DNA of 11,624 bases from Cephalothrix spiralis (lineage: Eukaryota > Nemertea > Palaeonemertea > Archinemertea > Cephalotrichidae): the NCBI GenBank assembly GCA_032353305.1, contig JAUCNG010369483.1:1-11624 (forward strand). The letters run 5' to 3'. Below the pieces are notes generated by a model. The model ran no database searches and had not been told where the DNA came from. It worked only from the letters and a program-made list of their open reading frames with translations. Shown here piece by piece: positions 1 to 7,133 of the stretch; position 1 is the stretch's first letter; each line of letters opens with the position of its first letter. Both the position numbers and the translations under genes were made by a program.

Positions 1-480
1 CGTGCATATTAATTAGCGCGTATCAATCGTCGAACTGCATAAATTAAAAATCGATTTATATCTCCTGATCTGTCACTTAACGCTCGATTCGGGTCAACGC
101 GTAATTCACAAATTGACCTTGAACTTGTCAAATACCGTGGCTGGGAGCCTCATAATTTAATATATTAAATGATTTAAAAGACATTAGTTAATGAGCTTCA
201 AAAGACCAGATTTAATCAGAAATGTTATAAAATCTTTGACTAAACAGAATTTTCAAAAAATTAATTTTAATTTATTTTTTCGACCTGTACTAAAAAGAAA
301 AATGAATTTCATCATAGTAAGCTTCAATTTCGTAAGTAATGCTTTATTTATTCAAAATTTCTGAATTGCTCTAGAGTCTAGAAAATATAATATGTTTTGG
401 GTGATCTACTCTTTTATATAGTTCCGTCCTACCATATACCCACACGGCTGATGCGATAGGCAGTTTTACTCCAATCGTAT
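1..480. other. AT-rich non-coding stretch
   Basis: I see no gene in this stretch. It contains a perfect 16-bp A/T palindrome at 155-170 and a TTGACCTTGAA word near 113 that resembles the AAGGTCA-type half-sites found at 5032-5043 and 5319-5330. From about 432 onward the sequence may belong to the degraded outer arm of the palindromic element at 481-910: words around CCATATACC and CACGG have loose inverted counterparts around 951-972. Confidence 0.6.
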
Positions 481-574
481 GCCAAGAAAAACCGTTAGCG
501 GGAATTTGCCCTCTGATGTTAGCTTATAAAGCGCGCGAAGTAAGAAAAACATTTATTTTGTCGTTTTCGAGATA

Positions 575-586
575 TGCGCATGCGCG
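575..586. promoter_or_regulatory. NRF-1-type palindromic site, left arm
   Basis: TGCGCATGCGCG fits the established NRF-1 family consensus YGCGCAYGCGCR exactly. Two more exact fits lie at 820-831 and 849-860 in the right arm. Function is inferred from the motif alone. Confidence 0.4.
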
Positions 587-696
587 GTCGAGTTCAAGGG
601 TTGCACATACGCAAATCGAATGTTTTTATCTGTCCGAAATACATTTAAATGACGTTTAATCAGCCGTTACACAGTGATTGATTGGTGTGTCGACTG

Positions 697-704
697 TGAC
701 GTCA
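697..704. promoter_or_regulatory. CRE-like TGACGTCA in the palindrome loop
   Basis: A perfect 8-bp CRE palindrome lies in the loop of the element at 481-910. A second perfect copy is at 10046-10053. An 8-mer like this is expected about 0.1 times by chance in a window of this length and composition, so one hit is weak evidence on its own. Confidence 0.2.
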
Positions 705-819
705 TTATCATTGATTCGTTTATAACTCGGTGTAACGGCTAATTTTACGTCAGATAATTGTATAACAGACAGATATAAACATGCCCCATTGTTCCGGAAT
801 TCGGAAACTTTTTTTAATT

Positions 820-860
820 TGCGCATGCGCAACCCTATATATATAGACCGCGCATGCGCA
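820..860. promoter_or_regulatory. Pair of NRF-1-type palindromic sites, right arm
   Basis: TGCGCATGCGCA at 820-831 and CGCGCATGCGCA at 849-860 both fit YGCGCAYGCGCR. They are separated by an 18-bp spacer that includes a short TATATATA run. The outer site is the inverted partner of 575-586; the inner one pairs with a decayed left-arm copy near 602-613 that has lost the consensus. Whether any factor binds here is unknown. Confidence 0.4.
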
Positions 861-910
861 TAATTCGAAAACGGCGAGAGGGCAAATTCCCGCAAACGGT
901 TTTTCTCGGC

Positions 911-1397
911 ACTTGATTGTGACTAGAACCACGTATCCGTCAACGCCGTTAACCGTGCCCGGTGACAATGGCATATACACATGTGATCATACCTTATAAA
1001 TTATGTTGAACCAAGGTCTCATAAAATGTTTATCAAACAGTCCAAATATATACGGAAAAACAATTCCAGAAGTATTGGTGGGTTGTTCATATTTTCTTTT
1101 GTGTTAAAGTAGATTACCAATTATCGTTTTAACAAAACCTTTGCCATCAAAATTTGTGTTTATTATATAAACGGCTACTGTTTGATAAGCGAAATCCTGA
1201 ACAAACATTTCGTATGCAGAGGTATGTACATGTATTTAAAAAATAGCGATATAGCTATGTTTGCTCAAACACAATTCACAGCACACGGCATCTGTCTGAT
1301 CTGGAAGATCGAAAAAGATTTGTTGGCACATATTCATTGTCAGAATTTGTTTCGCACTACAGATTACATGACGTCTAGTAGCTGCGCAAGAGCGCAG
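911..1397. other. Non-coding stretch between two palindromes
   Basis: No gene is supported. Open frames of 76 codons exist on both strands between 1182 and 1466, but they overlap a palindromic repeat and resemble nothing I recognise. The part from about 1240 to 1397 may be a worn outer arm of the palindrome at 1398-1506, since words near 1337-1360 have loose inverted counterparts near 1520-1550. Confidence 0.5.
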
Positions 1398-1506
1398 GTC
1401 CAAATCGTTTAAATAAATGTACCATTCGACTAATTGAGGGCATGTTTCTATCTGCTCATGATACATTTATTTGGCCTAATCCTAGCAGTTTCAGAGATAT
1501 TTGGAC
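1398..1506. repeat. Small palindromic repeat with dispersed module
   Basis: Two nested inverted pairs are visible: GTCCAAAT at 1398-1405 with ATTTGGAC at 1499-1506, and an 11-bp pair at 1411-1421 with 1462-1472. The segment 1440-1502 is a direct homologue of 7645-7707, about three quarters identical by eye, sharing TCTATCTG and AGCAGTTTC followed by GAGATAT. This marks it as a copy of an interspersed repeat family. A shorter version of the TTATCTGT core sits in both arms of the element at 481-910 (about 619-655 and 752-785). Confidence 0.65.
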
Positions 1507-2146
1507 TTAAAATTCCAAAAGTACGAAATTTCTGTGACATACCTGAATTGCCTTGAAGCCTTGAAGTTTTCATGTTAACAGCAAAAAAGCCCAATATCTA
1601 AGCTGTTCAAGAATACTCGGTCCTAAGATTTTCGATAATTACACTCTCGTCCCTTATGATATTAGCAAAACAGGTCATTTTGAACGATTTATTCAAGCGA
1701 AAGAGTTAAAGCACTATTAAAAGAGCACTATTAAATGCTCGTGATCCAACGTATGAGGTTCTATGTATAGCGCATCGTATAACTATTTTCACATTATGAC
1801 TTATCTTATACATAATTCATATGCGAGGCCGGTAAATGTACAAATTAAGTATCATTTTCAGAACTCAATTACGACAGCTGTCTTACTAGAACTCCTCGCA
1901 TTTTACAAATTGGAATGCCGACGTAGACATTTTTGATCCCGTTCATGAATTCCAATATGAAATATCAAATGAAGCATTTACTTTCATCATTACTATAAGA
2001 TCATCATTAAGCCAAATGTGATAACTCTAGATCCGATTTAATGTCCCAAAGGAGGGTATTAAGCAATAGATCTTAAGGTCATGTTCGATAGTAACGAAGA
2101 ATTGTAAAATTGGCCCAGAACTTTCAAACTGAAGATATGTGATTGG
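1507..2146. other. Non-coding stretch
   Basis: I see no gene or strong repeat here. Minor features are an 11-bp direct repeat, GCACTATTAAA, at 1711-1721 and 1725-1735, and CCTTGAAG repeated near 1551-1566. Confidence 0.5.
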
Positions 2147-2470
2147 TTACAACTAGCGGCGAAAATATAAACCATTGAAAAATCTCTCGTTCATGTTAAC
2201 CATTTATAAACCAAGTCGCATTTTACTTCATGTTTTTCAATAGGCTATCAAATGCAAAATACCGTGACTATTACTTTCACATAATAATCGTAACATTTGA
2301 CAACACCTAGCGGCGATACCATGAACTATAGAATAACATTTCGGATTTCACCTAATATTTCTTTTAATGGGCTTTCGAATGCAAAAAACCGCGACTTCCT
2401 CCGACCATTTTTAAGTTTTTACGTCATAATAACCTAACTCACCTAGCGGCAAAACTGTTAACTATAGAAG
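2147..2470 (+). repeat. Three degenerate tandem units with TAGCGGC core
   Basis: The core TAGCGGC followed by A-rich DNA and an AACYATWGAA-like word occurs at 2154, 2308 and 2444 (first base of the core), a spacing of 154 then 136 bp. Between cores, GGCTATCAAATGC at 2243-2255 matches GGCTTTCGAATGC at 2370-2382, each followed by A-rich DNA and a CCGYGACT word. The unit is therefore about 130-155 bp and strongly diverged. Bivalve genomes are known to hold transposon-associated tandem arrays of about 160-bp units (pearl/Helentron-type). The resemblance is only in period, so that assignment is an inference. Confidence 0.6.
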
Positions 2471-3005
2471 AAAATACTCATTAAACCGAAGGTCTAATTT
2501 CAATTAGTGGTGGTTGATTGTTTTCTGAATCAGAAAACTGACACCTCATGTCAAGTTAGTGATACTGAGGGTGTAGATCCTCTTTATCATTTGTAGACCC
2601 CCAGGGTTTATCCCATTCTAACTAACGCCACGTTCTAAGTCGGTTATTCAGTAACAGTGGACAGAACTATCCCAAGATATACAGTTTGCATTATGTGAAA
2701 CAAATACTGTAAAACATACACTATTTTTGTGTTCAATCTGCGTCAGAAAATTACATACTAGCACATATAGTGGAATGGAACCACTTATTGTTTTGTCAAC
2801 CAAATCTACTTCTGATGGCAGTTTAGACGTTAATGCATTTGATATACACAATGAAAAACGTCACTCTTTTCCAGTTTTGGCTATGTATACATATACATGA
2901 TATACTTCAAATAATCATGGAAAGATAAGAGTATTTATAATTCCTCCGTAAATATCTCAATCCGCTTCAAGGGTATCTTAGATCAATACAAATTATGTTA
3001 AAATT
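2471..3005. other. Non-coding stretch
   Basis: No gene is supported. A 17-bp palindrome, TTTTCTGA-A-TCAGAAAA, lies at 2521-2537. An 81-codon open frame without an early start runs at 2655-2897 on the plus strand. At this base composition several such runs are expected by chance in the window, and I recognise no family in it. Confidence 0.5.
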
Positions 3006-4129
3006 AAGCCAAGCAGTTTCTATGGCGGGGAATTTGGGTCAAAACTCATTTTGTAAAATTAACCAAAATAATGAACACTTTCAAACCTGAAATGAACTAA
3101 TTACCAAATAAACAATTTCAAACCTGAAAATAGAATAACATAAAAAAATCTACAGTTTCAAGAAATGTAATTCTAATGAATATTGTTAAAAAATATCTAC
3201 ATCTACTCACTGTTTTAGCTTCAGTATTTATTTTACAGTATTAAATATTGTTTTTTTCTTAACTACCGGTACGTGTATTAAATTTCGGAATAACTTTACT
3301 ACATATTAACAGCGGCAAATGGCTCAAAACTCTGATCGAAAAAATTGATGCTCCCTTATAAATTATTCAGCGCACTAAGGATAGGCAAAAATCCAACCAA
3401 TCGCAAAAGTCAAAAACAACAATCGAATGTCAAAATAGCGACGCTTAGCGACGCCTAAGGCGATCCTAGCGCTAGAAATTGTTGGATCGCCCCGATCCAC
3501 GGAACTTCTTTAGCGCTTAGTCCCCGGATGGGGTGGCGGTACATAGCGCTCCAAAGCGCAATTTTTATTTTATATTTTATATAGTATCTGAAAAAAACTT
3601 TTTTATAAAAAGCAAAATTAATCTGAAAGTTATTCTTTCTCAGAAATTTTCTGTGTTTTGCTCATTTGTTCCATTTGCAAGCGGATTTTTTCTGTAATAA
3701 TCTTAAATTCTCCGCCCCTGTGCGATCCATAGTTACCGAAATGTCCCCGCCATCGATGCCTAGCGCTGCTCTAGGCGATCCTAGCGCTAGCGCTACGCAG
3801 CGCTATTTTCACATTCCCCCCGTGCATGTCATTGACTGGTGCATTAGCGCGATGAATAATAATAAGGAGCATCAATTATTTCGATCAAAGTTTTGGACCA
3901 AAAGCCGCATATCTCATATTCTGAAATAGTCGAATTTGATATGAGTATTAAATAAAATTGCTGATGAATTTAATATGGGTAATTTAATTTGAAGCACTAA
4001 ATAGATTATAAAAATTACTCAATCTTTGCATTTTAGCTCTAAGCTGTATCCAAAAAGTAAAATTGTTTATTAATTGGGTTCATTTCACAAAATGAGTTTT
4101 GACCCATATTCCCCTCCATAAAGGCTTAT
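3006..4129. mobile_element. Long foldback element of about 1.1 kb
   Basis: Inverted arms run from both ends toward a centre near 3570. The outer pair 3021-3063 with 4077-4119 matches at 39 of 43 bases by hand. A middle pair, 3321-3376 with 3844-3899, is also strong, with the shared word ATTGATGCTCC. The inner pair is GC-rich: 3431-3475 with 3756-3806, full of TAGCGCTA and GGCGATCCTAGCGC words. Matching between 3070 and 3320 is poor and needs gaps. The extreme ends read TAAGCC and GGCTTA. No transposase is visible; an 87-codon plus-strand frame at 3666-3929 lies across the right arm and is a by-product of its composition. The left arm also holds a local duplication of TTTCAAACCTGAAA (about 3080-3093 and 3116-3129). 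The structure fits a foldback or long-TIR non-autonomous DNA transposon of unassigned family. Confidence 0.8.
3431..3560. repeat. GC-rich core of nested short palindromes
   Basis: Inside the left inner arm of the foldback, a 10-bp unit TAGCGACGCY is repeated in tandem (3436-3445 and 3446-3455), followed by CCTAGCGCTAG, then the 15-bp palindrome GGATCG-CCC-CGATCC at 3484-3498, a CCCCGGATGGGG word and AGCGCTCCAAAGCGC. The inverted counterpart at 3756-3806 repeats CTAGCGCTAGCGCTA. GC content here is far above the surroundings. Confidence 0.6.
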
Positions 4130-4579
4130 ATTCATACTACGTCAGTTTTTCTAGTGAGCACAGTATTTTTCAAAGCTGCGCTCGATTCAAATATTACCAA
4201 GTGTAGCGCCGGGTGTATGTAGCGTTCATACTCGATGAGGAAGTTTGAAGTTTTACTCATTGCAAAAAAACCAGCACCGACTGAAAAAGTATGAACGGTG
4301 GACTTGGTATCTTGTTGGTACGGTTTTATACACAAGTGTTCTCGATAGATCTCAAATACGAATGAGTATTTGTGCTAAAGTTGGAAACAATCCCAACATC
4401 GGCTCTCACAGAATGAGTACATGTTCATTTGCAATTCGATTAAAGCACACGTGCTTGCTTTGAGTTCATCGGGTTAAGAAAATCCTCACTAGATTTACTC
4501 ATTTCAGTCCGATGTACTCAGGAAAAAACTGTGCCCATTCTGGCTCATTCGCAAAACTGACAGAGTATGAATAAGCCTT
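4121..4579. mobile_element. Second foldback/TIR element abutting the first
   Basis: The ends 4121-4149 and 4553-4579 are inverted copies, differing by a 2-base indel and two substitutions. The end sequence AAGGCTTA begins inside the last bases of the element at 3006-4129, so the two elements share or overlap their boundary. An inner inverted set also occurs: TACCAAGT at 4196-4203 with ACTTGGTA at 4302-4309, and CGTTCATACT near 4224-4233 with AGTATGAACG near 4288-4297. Words of the type AATGAGTA/TACTCATT recur throughout (about 4254, 4361, 4412, 4495, 4514). Open frames of 67 and 72 codons on opposite strands have no recognisable product. It is probably a non-autonomous DNA transposon of unassigned family. 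Confidence 0.7.
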
Positions 4580-4984
4580 AAGTTTCAGCTTAACAGATAT
4601 TGCTCTTTGTTCCATGGCAGTCACACGAATGAATAAGAAATTTAAAAGATAAATTTTATAGAATAAATTGGACCGTAAGTGAAAGGATTTAATTAAAACG
4701 GAAGTTCAGAAACACTATGAATTGAAATAACTGATATCAAAAGAAAGATTAAAGTTGAGATTTTCAGGTGACATGATTTGAAAGCATGTTTATGGTAAGT
4801 TATCGATATAGAGAGGACTTAAGGAAAATTCGCAAAAGTTCAATAAAAATTGGTTATAAAGAAATGATGCGAAAAGGTACAGAAACAGAGCAGTCGTCTG
4901 TGGGGGCGGTATACACTCGCGGCATACCAGTCGCCATAAAACTTTGACTCATGGATAAAATTTCTCATTTTCATACTTTTAATT
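4580..4984. other. Non-coding stretch
   Basis: I see no gene, RNA or strong repeat. A short GC-richer patch, GTGGGGGCGGTATAC, occurs around 4900. Confidence 0.5.
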
Positions 4985-5046
4985 TCCAATGATCTATCAA
5001 ATGCAATAAAAATCGATACAACCTCCGACCTGACCTTGACCTTAAA
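4985..5046 (+). repeat. Stray copy of the 2147-2470 repeat unit
   Basis: CCAATGATCTATCAAATGCA followed by A-rich DNA and CCTCCGACC closely follows the layout at 2366-2405 (AATGGGCTTTCGAATGC, A-run, CCGCGACTTCCTCCGACC). The match fades left of about 4960. This shows the unit is dispersed as well as clustered. Confidence 0.5.
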
Positions 5047-5330
5047 CTGAAATGGAACAGCCCGGTCCTAGGATACTGTATAACCATAAGATGTTTATTT
5101 CTGTAAAAAAATCGAGATATTTTTTACAGAAATAAAAACAAATGGTTAAGTAATGTTTATTATTACACTGTATCACAAATTTGATCATTTTTTTAACATT
5201 TTGGTGTTTTTGTACGATTTTAATATTCGAACTATAGTTTAGCGCGTAGGTAATCAACTCCGTACCCCAGTTCTGCCTTTTAAAATAATGCCAAGGCAGT
5301 ATTGATTATTCATTGACCAAGGTCAAGGTC
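5032..5330. repeat. Segment bounded by AAGGTCA-type inverted repeats
   Basis: GACCTTGACCTT at 5032-5043 is the exact inverse of AAGGTCAAGGTC at 5319-5330, and the outward neighbours CGACC and GGTCGAG extend the pairing loosely. The 299-bp segment could be a small transposon or a repeat fragment. Both ends carry tandem half-sites of the AAGGTCA type recognised by the SF-1/ERR class of nuclear receptors. Similar words recur at 7170-7177 and 7543-7560. Pairing inside the segment is limited to the hairpin at 5081-5148. Confidence 0.4.
5081..5148. repeat. Strong 30-bp-arm hairpin
   Basis: The arms 5081-5110 and 5120-5148 are inverted copies with about four differences, and the inner 17 bp (TTTATTTCTGTAAAAAA) pair perfectly across a loop of about 9 bases. 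The stem is very A/T-rich. It could be a solo palindrome left by a foldback insertion. A small-RNA precursor is possible but unsupported. Confidence 0.6.
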
Positions 5331-5791
5331 GAGATACACACGATCTTATTTTTATTGATCGCTTTCACAGTTCCCCATGAGTATCATTTAACGCGTGTCA
5401 ATTAATAGCAGAATTATTAAACACGATGACAATTAACAAGTACTCAAGTAGGCGTCATAAAAAATAAATGAATGAATTATAACTTGCGTAACAGGTTCTC
5501 ATTTTTTAATAAATAATTATAAATGACATTTATAACTTAATTCTATTGAGTATTGAGTACAACTTTATTACATGGCTTTAAATAATGTTCATAAATATTC
5601 ATGACCTACGCGTCCATATTTTATTGGTCGCCTTTCTCGACCATACTTTCCCCCCTGATTATTGATTAATATGCAGATATTTTATTGCGCTTGTTGTTCG
5701 GTTCCCACAATGCCATTCGCACAACCGGATGAGACCAAATTCGAGATCAAAATCTCACTTAGTAGAGTGAAATTCGAGATGATTAGAGATT
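5331..5791. other. Non-coding stretch
   Basis: No gene is visible. AAATTCGAGAT occurs twice, at 5737-5747 and 5770-5780. The words TTATTGATCGCTTTC (near 5354) and TTATTGGTCGCCTTTC (near 5620) are related, and a third relative, TTTGATCGCCTTCG, lies near 7231. These hint at one more worn interspersed family. Confidence 0.45.
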
Positions 5792-5839
5792 ATCATGCTC
5801 TGACGAAATGAAATGATCATGCTCTGACGAAATGAAATG
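5792..5839 (+). repeat. Exact 24-bp tandem duplication
   Basis: The 24-bp unit beginning ATCATGCTCTGACG and ending in GAAATGAAATG occupies 5792-5815 and is repeated without change at 5816-5839. Perfect identity suggests a recent local duplication. No function is apparent. Confidence 0.9.
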
Positions 5840-5985
5840 AACTAATGCAGTGTAATAATAAGAGACTGGAACTTTTCCAATTCTTAATGCGTGTGTTAAC
5901 CCTTAATTTTGTGTGTCTCGACTTTTAAGCTTTACCGATTACCATCTTAACTTTAAAACATGCGATCCGACAATATAGTTCTTGA

Positions 5986-6261
5986 CATTCTGGCAAAAAC
6001 CTTGGTCAACTTGACGAATTCTGTCAGAAAATACCAGGCGAACGTGAACGTGAGCTTATCAAAGATAAGAATCAAAGAAACCTCTCAACTCTGCTCAAGG
6101 ACGACTCAATATAGACATGTGAAAAAGATCACGAAAAAAATCACCCTACTTTACAAAAGGAGTGTGACAAAAATAAAGGTTATAGTCTCCTTAAAAGTTC
6201 TCAAGTTTTCACCAACAACAATATAAAGCAGAATGAATTCACTACCGTAATATGGGGTGAC
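5986..6261 (+). pseudogene. Possible decayed coding remnant, product unknown
   Basis: This frame is open for 42 codons (5986-6111), has a TAG at 6112-6114, then is open for 49 codons (6115-6261). It contains protein-like stretches such as LGQLDEFCQKIPGERERELI and HPTLQKECDKNKGYSLLKSS, but I recognise no family. The overlapping 88-codon ATG frame at 5960-6226 in another register is equally unidentified, and its start could join this frame by a single shift near 5992. The last residues run into the TIR of the transposon at 6245. Joining the two flanks across one TA would close the frame within four codons with two stops, followed by AATAAA at 7145-7150, as at a gene's 3' end. Open runs of 40-50 codons are common by chance at this composition, so this is a weak candidate that needs a protein match. 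Confidence 0.2.
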
Positions 6262-6287
6262 TAGGGACAGCGGGGTGAGTCGGGACA
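6256..6287 (+). repeat. Two subterminal GGTGAnTnGGGACA motifs
   Basis: GGTGACTAGGGACA (6256-6269) and GGTGAGTCGGGACA (6274-6287) are direct repeats 18 bp apart, the first overlapping the TIR. Each differs by one base from the inverted copies at 6917-6930 and 6941-6954. Reiterated subterminal motifs are typical transposase-binding sites; that role is inferred. Confidence 0.6.
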
Positions 6288-6914
6288 CTCAATGGAAAAG
6301 TTATTTTATCATCTATAGGTGCTTATTAACATTTTTGTAAAAATTTATTTATTTTTTATTTAAAGGGGTGTATCTACTCAACGTTCCAAAGTGAATGAGA
6401 GGCCAAAATCTTGATTCCCTAATTTGATACAGGGTGTTAGAAAAAAATTGTTTTTTGGCAAATTTCAAAGGCGGTCAAAACTTTCTCTAAAGACTTGCAA
6501 CAATTAAAGTAAACATGTAAAAATTAGCTGTGGTAAGAAGCTCTATGTTTGCCTCATATAATAATACCCTTGGCATCTTTCTCGCATTTTGAGATCCAAT
6601 TTTTTTATCGTACTTTAACATGTACTGAATACGTAGTGAAAACATACCGTGAACGTATAAGTTAAAACCTGGGTCGAAGTTATACACAAAATACGACCAG
6701 AGCAAAATAAAAGAGCAATTCGAGCTACAAATACCTCTAAGAAAGGCATTCGATAGGTTTAAGATGGATTATTCTTAATTTCAAACCTATGAAATACATG
6801 TGTATTACATAACCTAATTGAAAATAGTTTATGAAAATATTATACTGCTGTTTTAATGCATTAATTTCCCTAAGCTGTGTGAGGTGAAACTCGTTTAAAA
6901 ACTTGAAATAAGAT

Positions 6915-6962
6915 AGTGTCCCTACTCACCTTAAAGAAAGTGTCCCTACTCACCTTAAAGAA
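6915..6962. repeat. 24-bp tandem duplication with inverted motif copies
   Basis: A 24-bp unit, starting AGTGTCCCTACTCACC and ending TTAAAGAA, is repeated exactly at 6915-6938 and 6939-6962. Each unit contains TGTCCCTACTCACC, the inverse of the left subterminal motif. A decayed third start, AGTAGGAACAG, follows. GATAGTG at 6912-6918 and CACTATC at 6974-6980 pair across the block, so it can also form a hairpin. Confidence 0.8.
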
Positions 6963-7133
6963 AGTAGGAACAGCACTATCATTTAGAAAATATATATGTA
7001 AAACGTGTCGCAGCTAAAAAATAAATTTGCAGCTAATAAGCTTGTTTATTGTCCCCATGGACACATTTTTTGGAGAGAAAAAATTTGTTGAAAAGAATTT
7101 TGAAAACTGTCTTCGAGTCACCCCATATTACGG

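Larger units (their letters stand above)
481..910. mobile_element. MITE-like palindromic element with 33-bp TIRs
   Basis: The ends 481-513 and 878-910 are inverted copies matching at 31 of 33 bases by hand alignment. Inward, further inverted matches follow: 574-589 with 846-861 (16 of 16), 597-619 with about 812-836, and AGCCGTTACAC at 662-672 with its complement at 730-740. Almost the whole element is therefore one imperfect palindrome with a loop at 673-729. The left arm has an extra block of about 48 bp (about 514-561) absent from the right arm, so the arms have diverged by indel. Open frames of up to 79 codons on the minus strand cross both arms and are by-products of the palindrome. No transposase is present, so it is non-autonomous. 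Weak pairing outside the TIRs (about 432-480 with 911-972) means the true ends could lie further out. No clear target-site duplication was found, so the superfamily is not assigned. Confidence 0.85.
6245..7133. mobile_element. Non-autonomous Tc1/mariner-type element, 889 bp
   Basis: Perfect 17-bp TIRs (CCGTAATATGGGGTGAC) occupy 6245-6261 and 7117-7133, and each is flanked outside by TA (6243-6244 and 7134-7135). A TA target duplication is the hallmark of the IS630-Tc1-mariner superfamily, which includes pogo-like elements. The interior has no recognisable DDE/D transposase; the longest frame is 72 codons (6487-6705, minus strand) with no known motif, so mobilisation would need a transposase in trans. 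Repeats of GGTGAnTnGGGACA lie just inside the left TIR and again, inverted, at 6917-6954. A short hairpin pairs ATAGGTTT at 6753-6760 with 6783-6790. Identical TIRs suggest it is younger than the other palindromes in the window. Confidence 0.85.

Noticed and set aside
656-980. Two overlapping minus-strand open frames of 79 and 76 codons
   Set aside because: They lie across the arms of the 481-910 palindrome, overlap each other in different frames and contain no recognisable domain.
2655-2897. 81-codon plus-strand open frame preceded by a CTAACTAAC branch-like word at 2618-2626 and a CAG
   Set aside because: It looked like an exon, but at this base composition several runs this long are expected by chance across six frames. 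No family is recognised and no good splice donor follows.
3666-3929. 87-codon plus-strand open frame
   Set aside because: It lies within the right arm of the long foldback; its length reflects the GC-rich core. It has no recognisable motif.
5081-5148. Hairpin as a microRNA precursor
   Set aside because: The stem is nearly all A/T and palindromic repeats are abundant here; without small-RNA data a repeat is the simpler reading.
5960-6226. 88-codon ATG frame, lysine- and threonine-rich
   Set aside because: It competes with another frame over the same bases, has no recognisable domain, and its length is within chance for the window.
6487-6705. 72-codon minus-strand frame inside the TA-flanked element, considered as a transposase remnant
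   Set aside because: No helix-turn-helix or DDE/D pattern can be seen.
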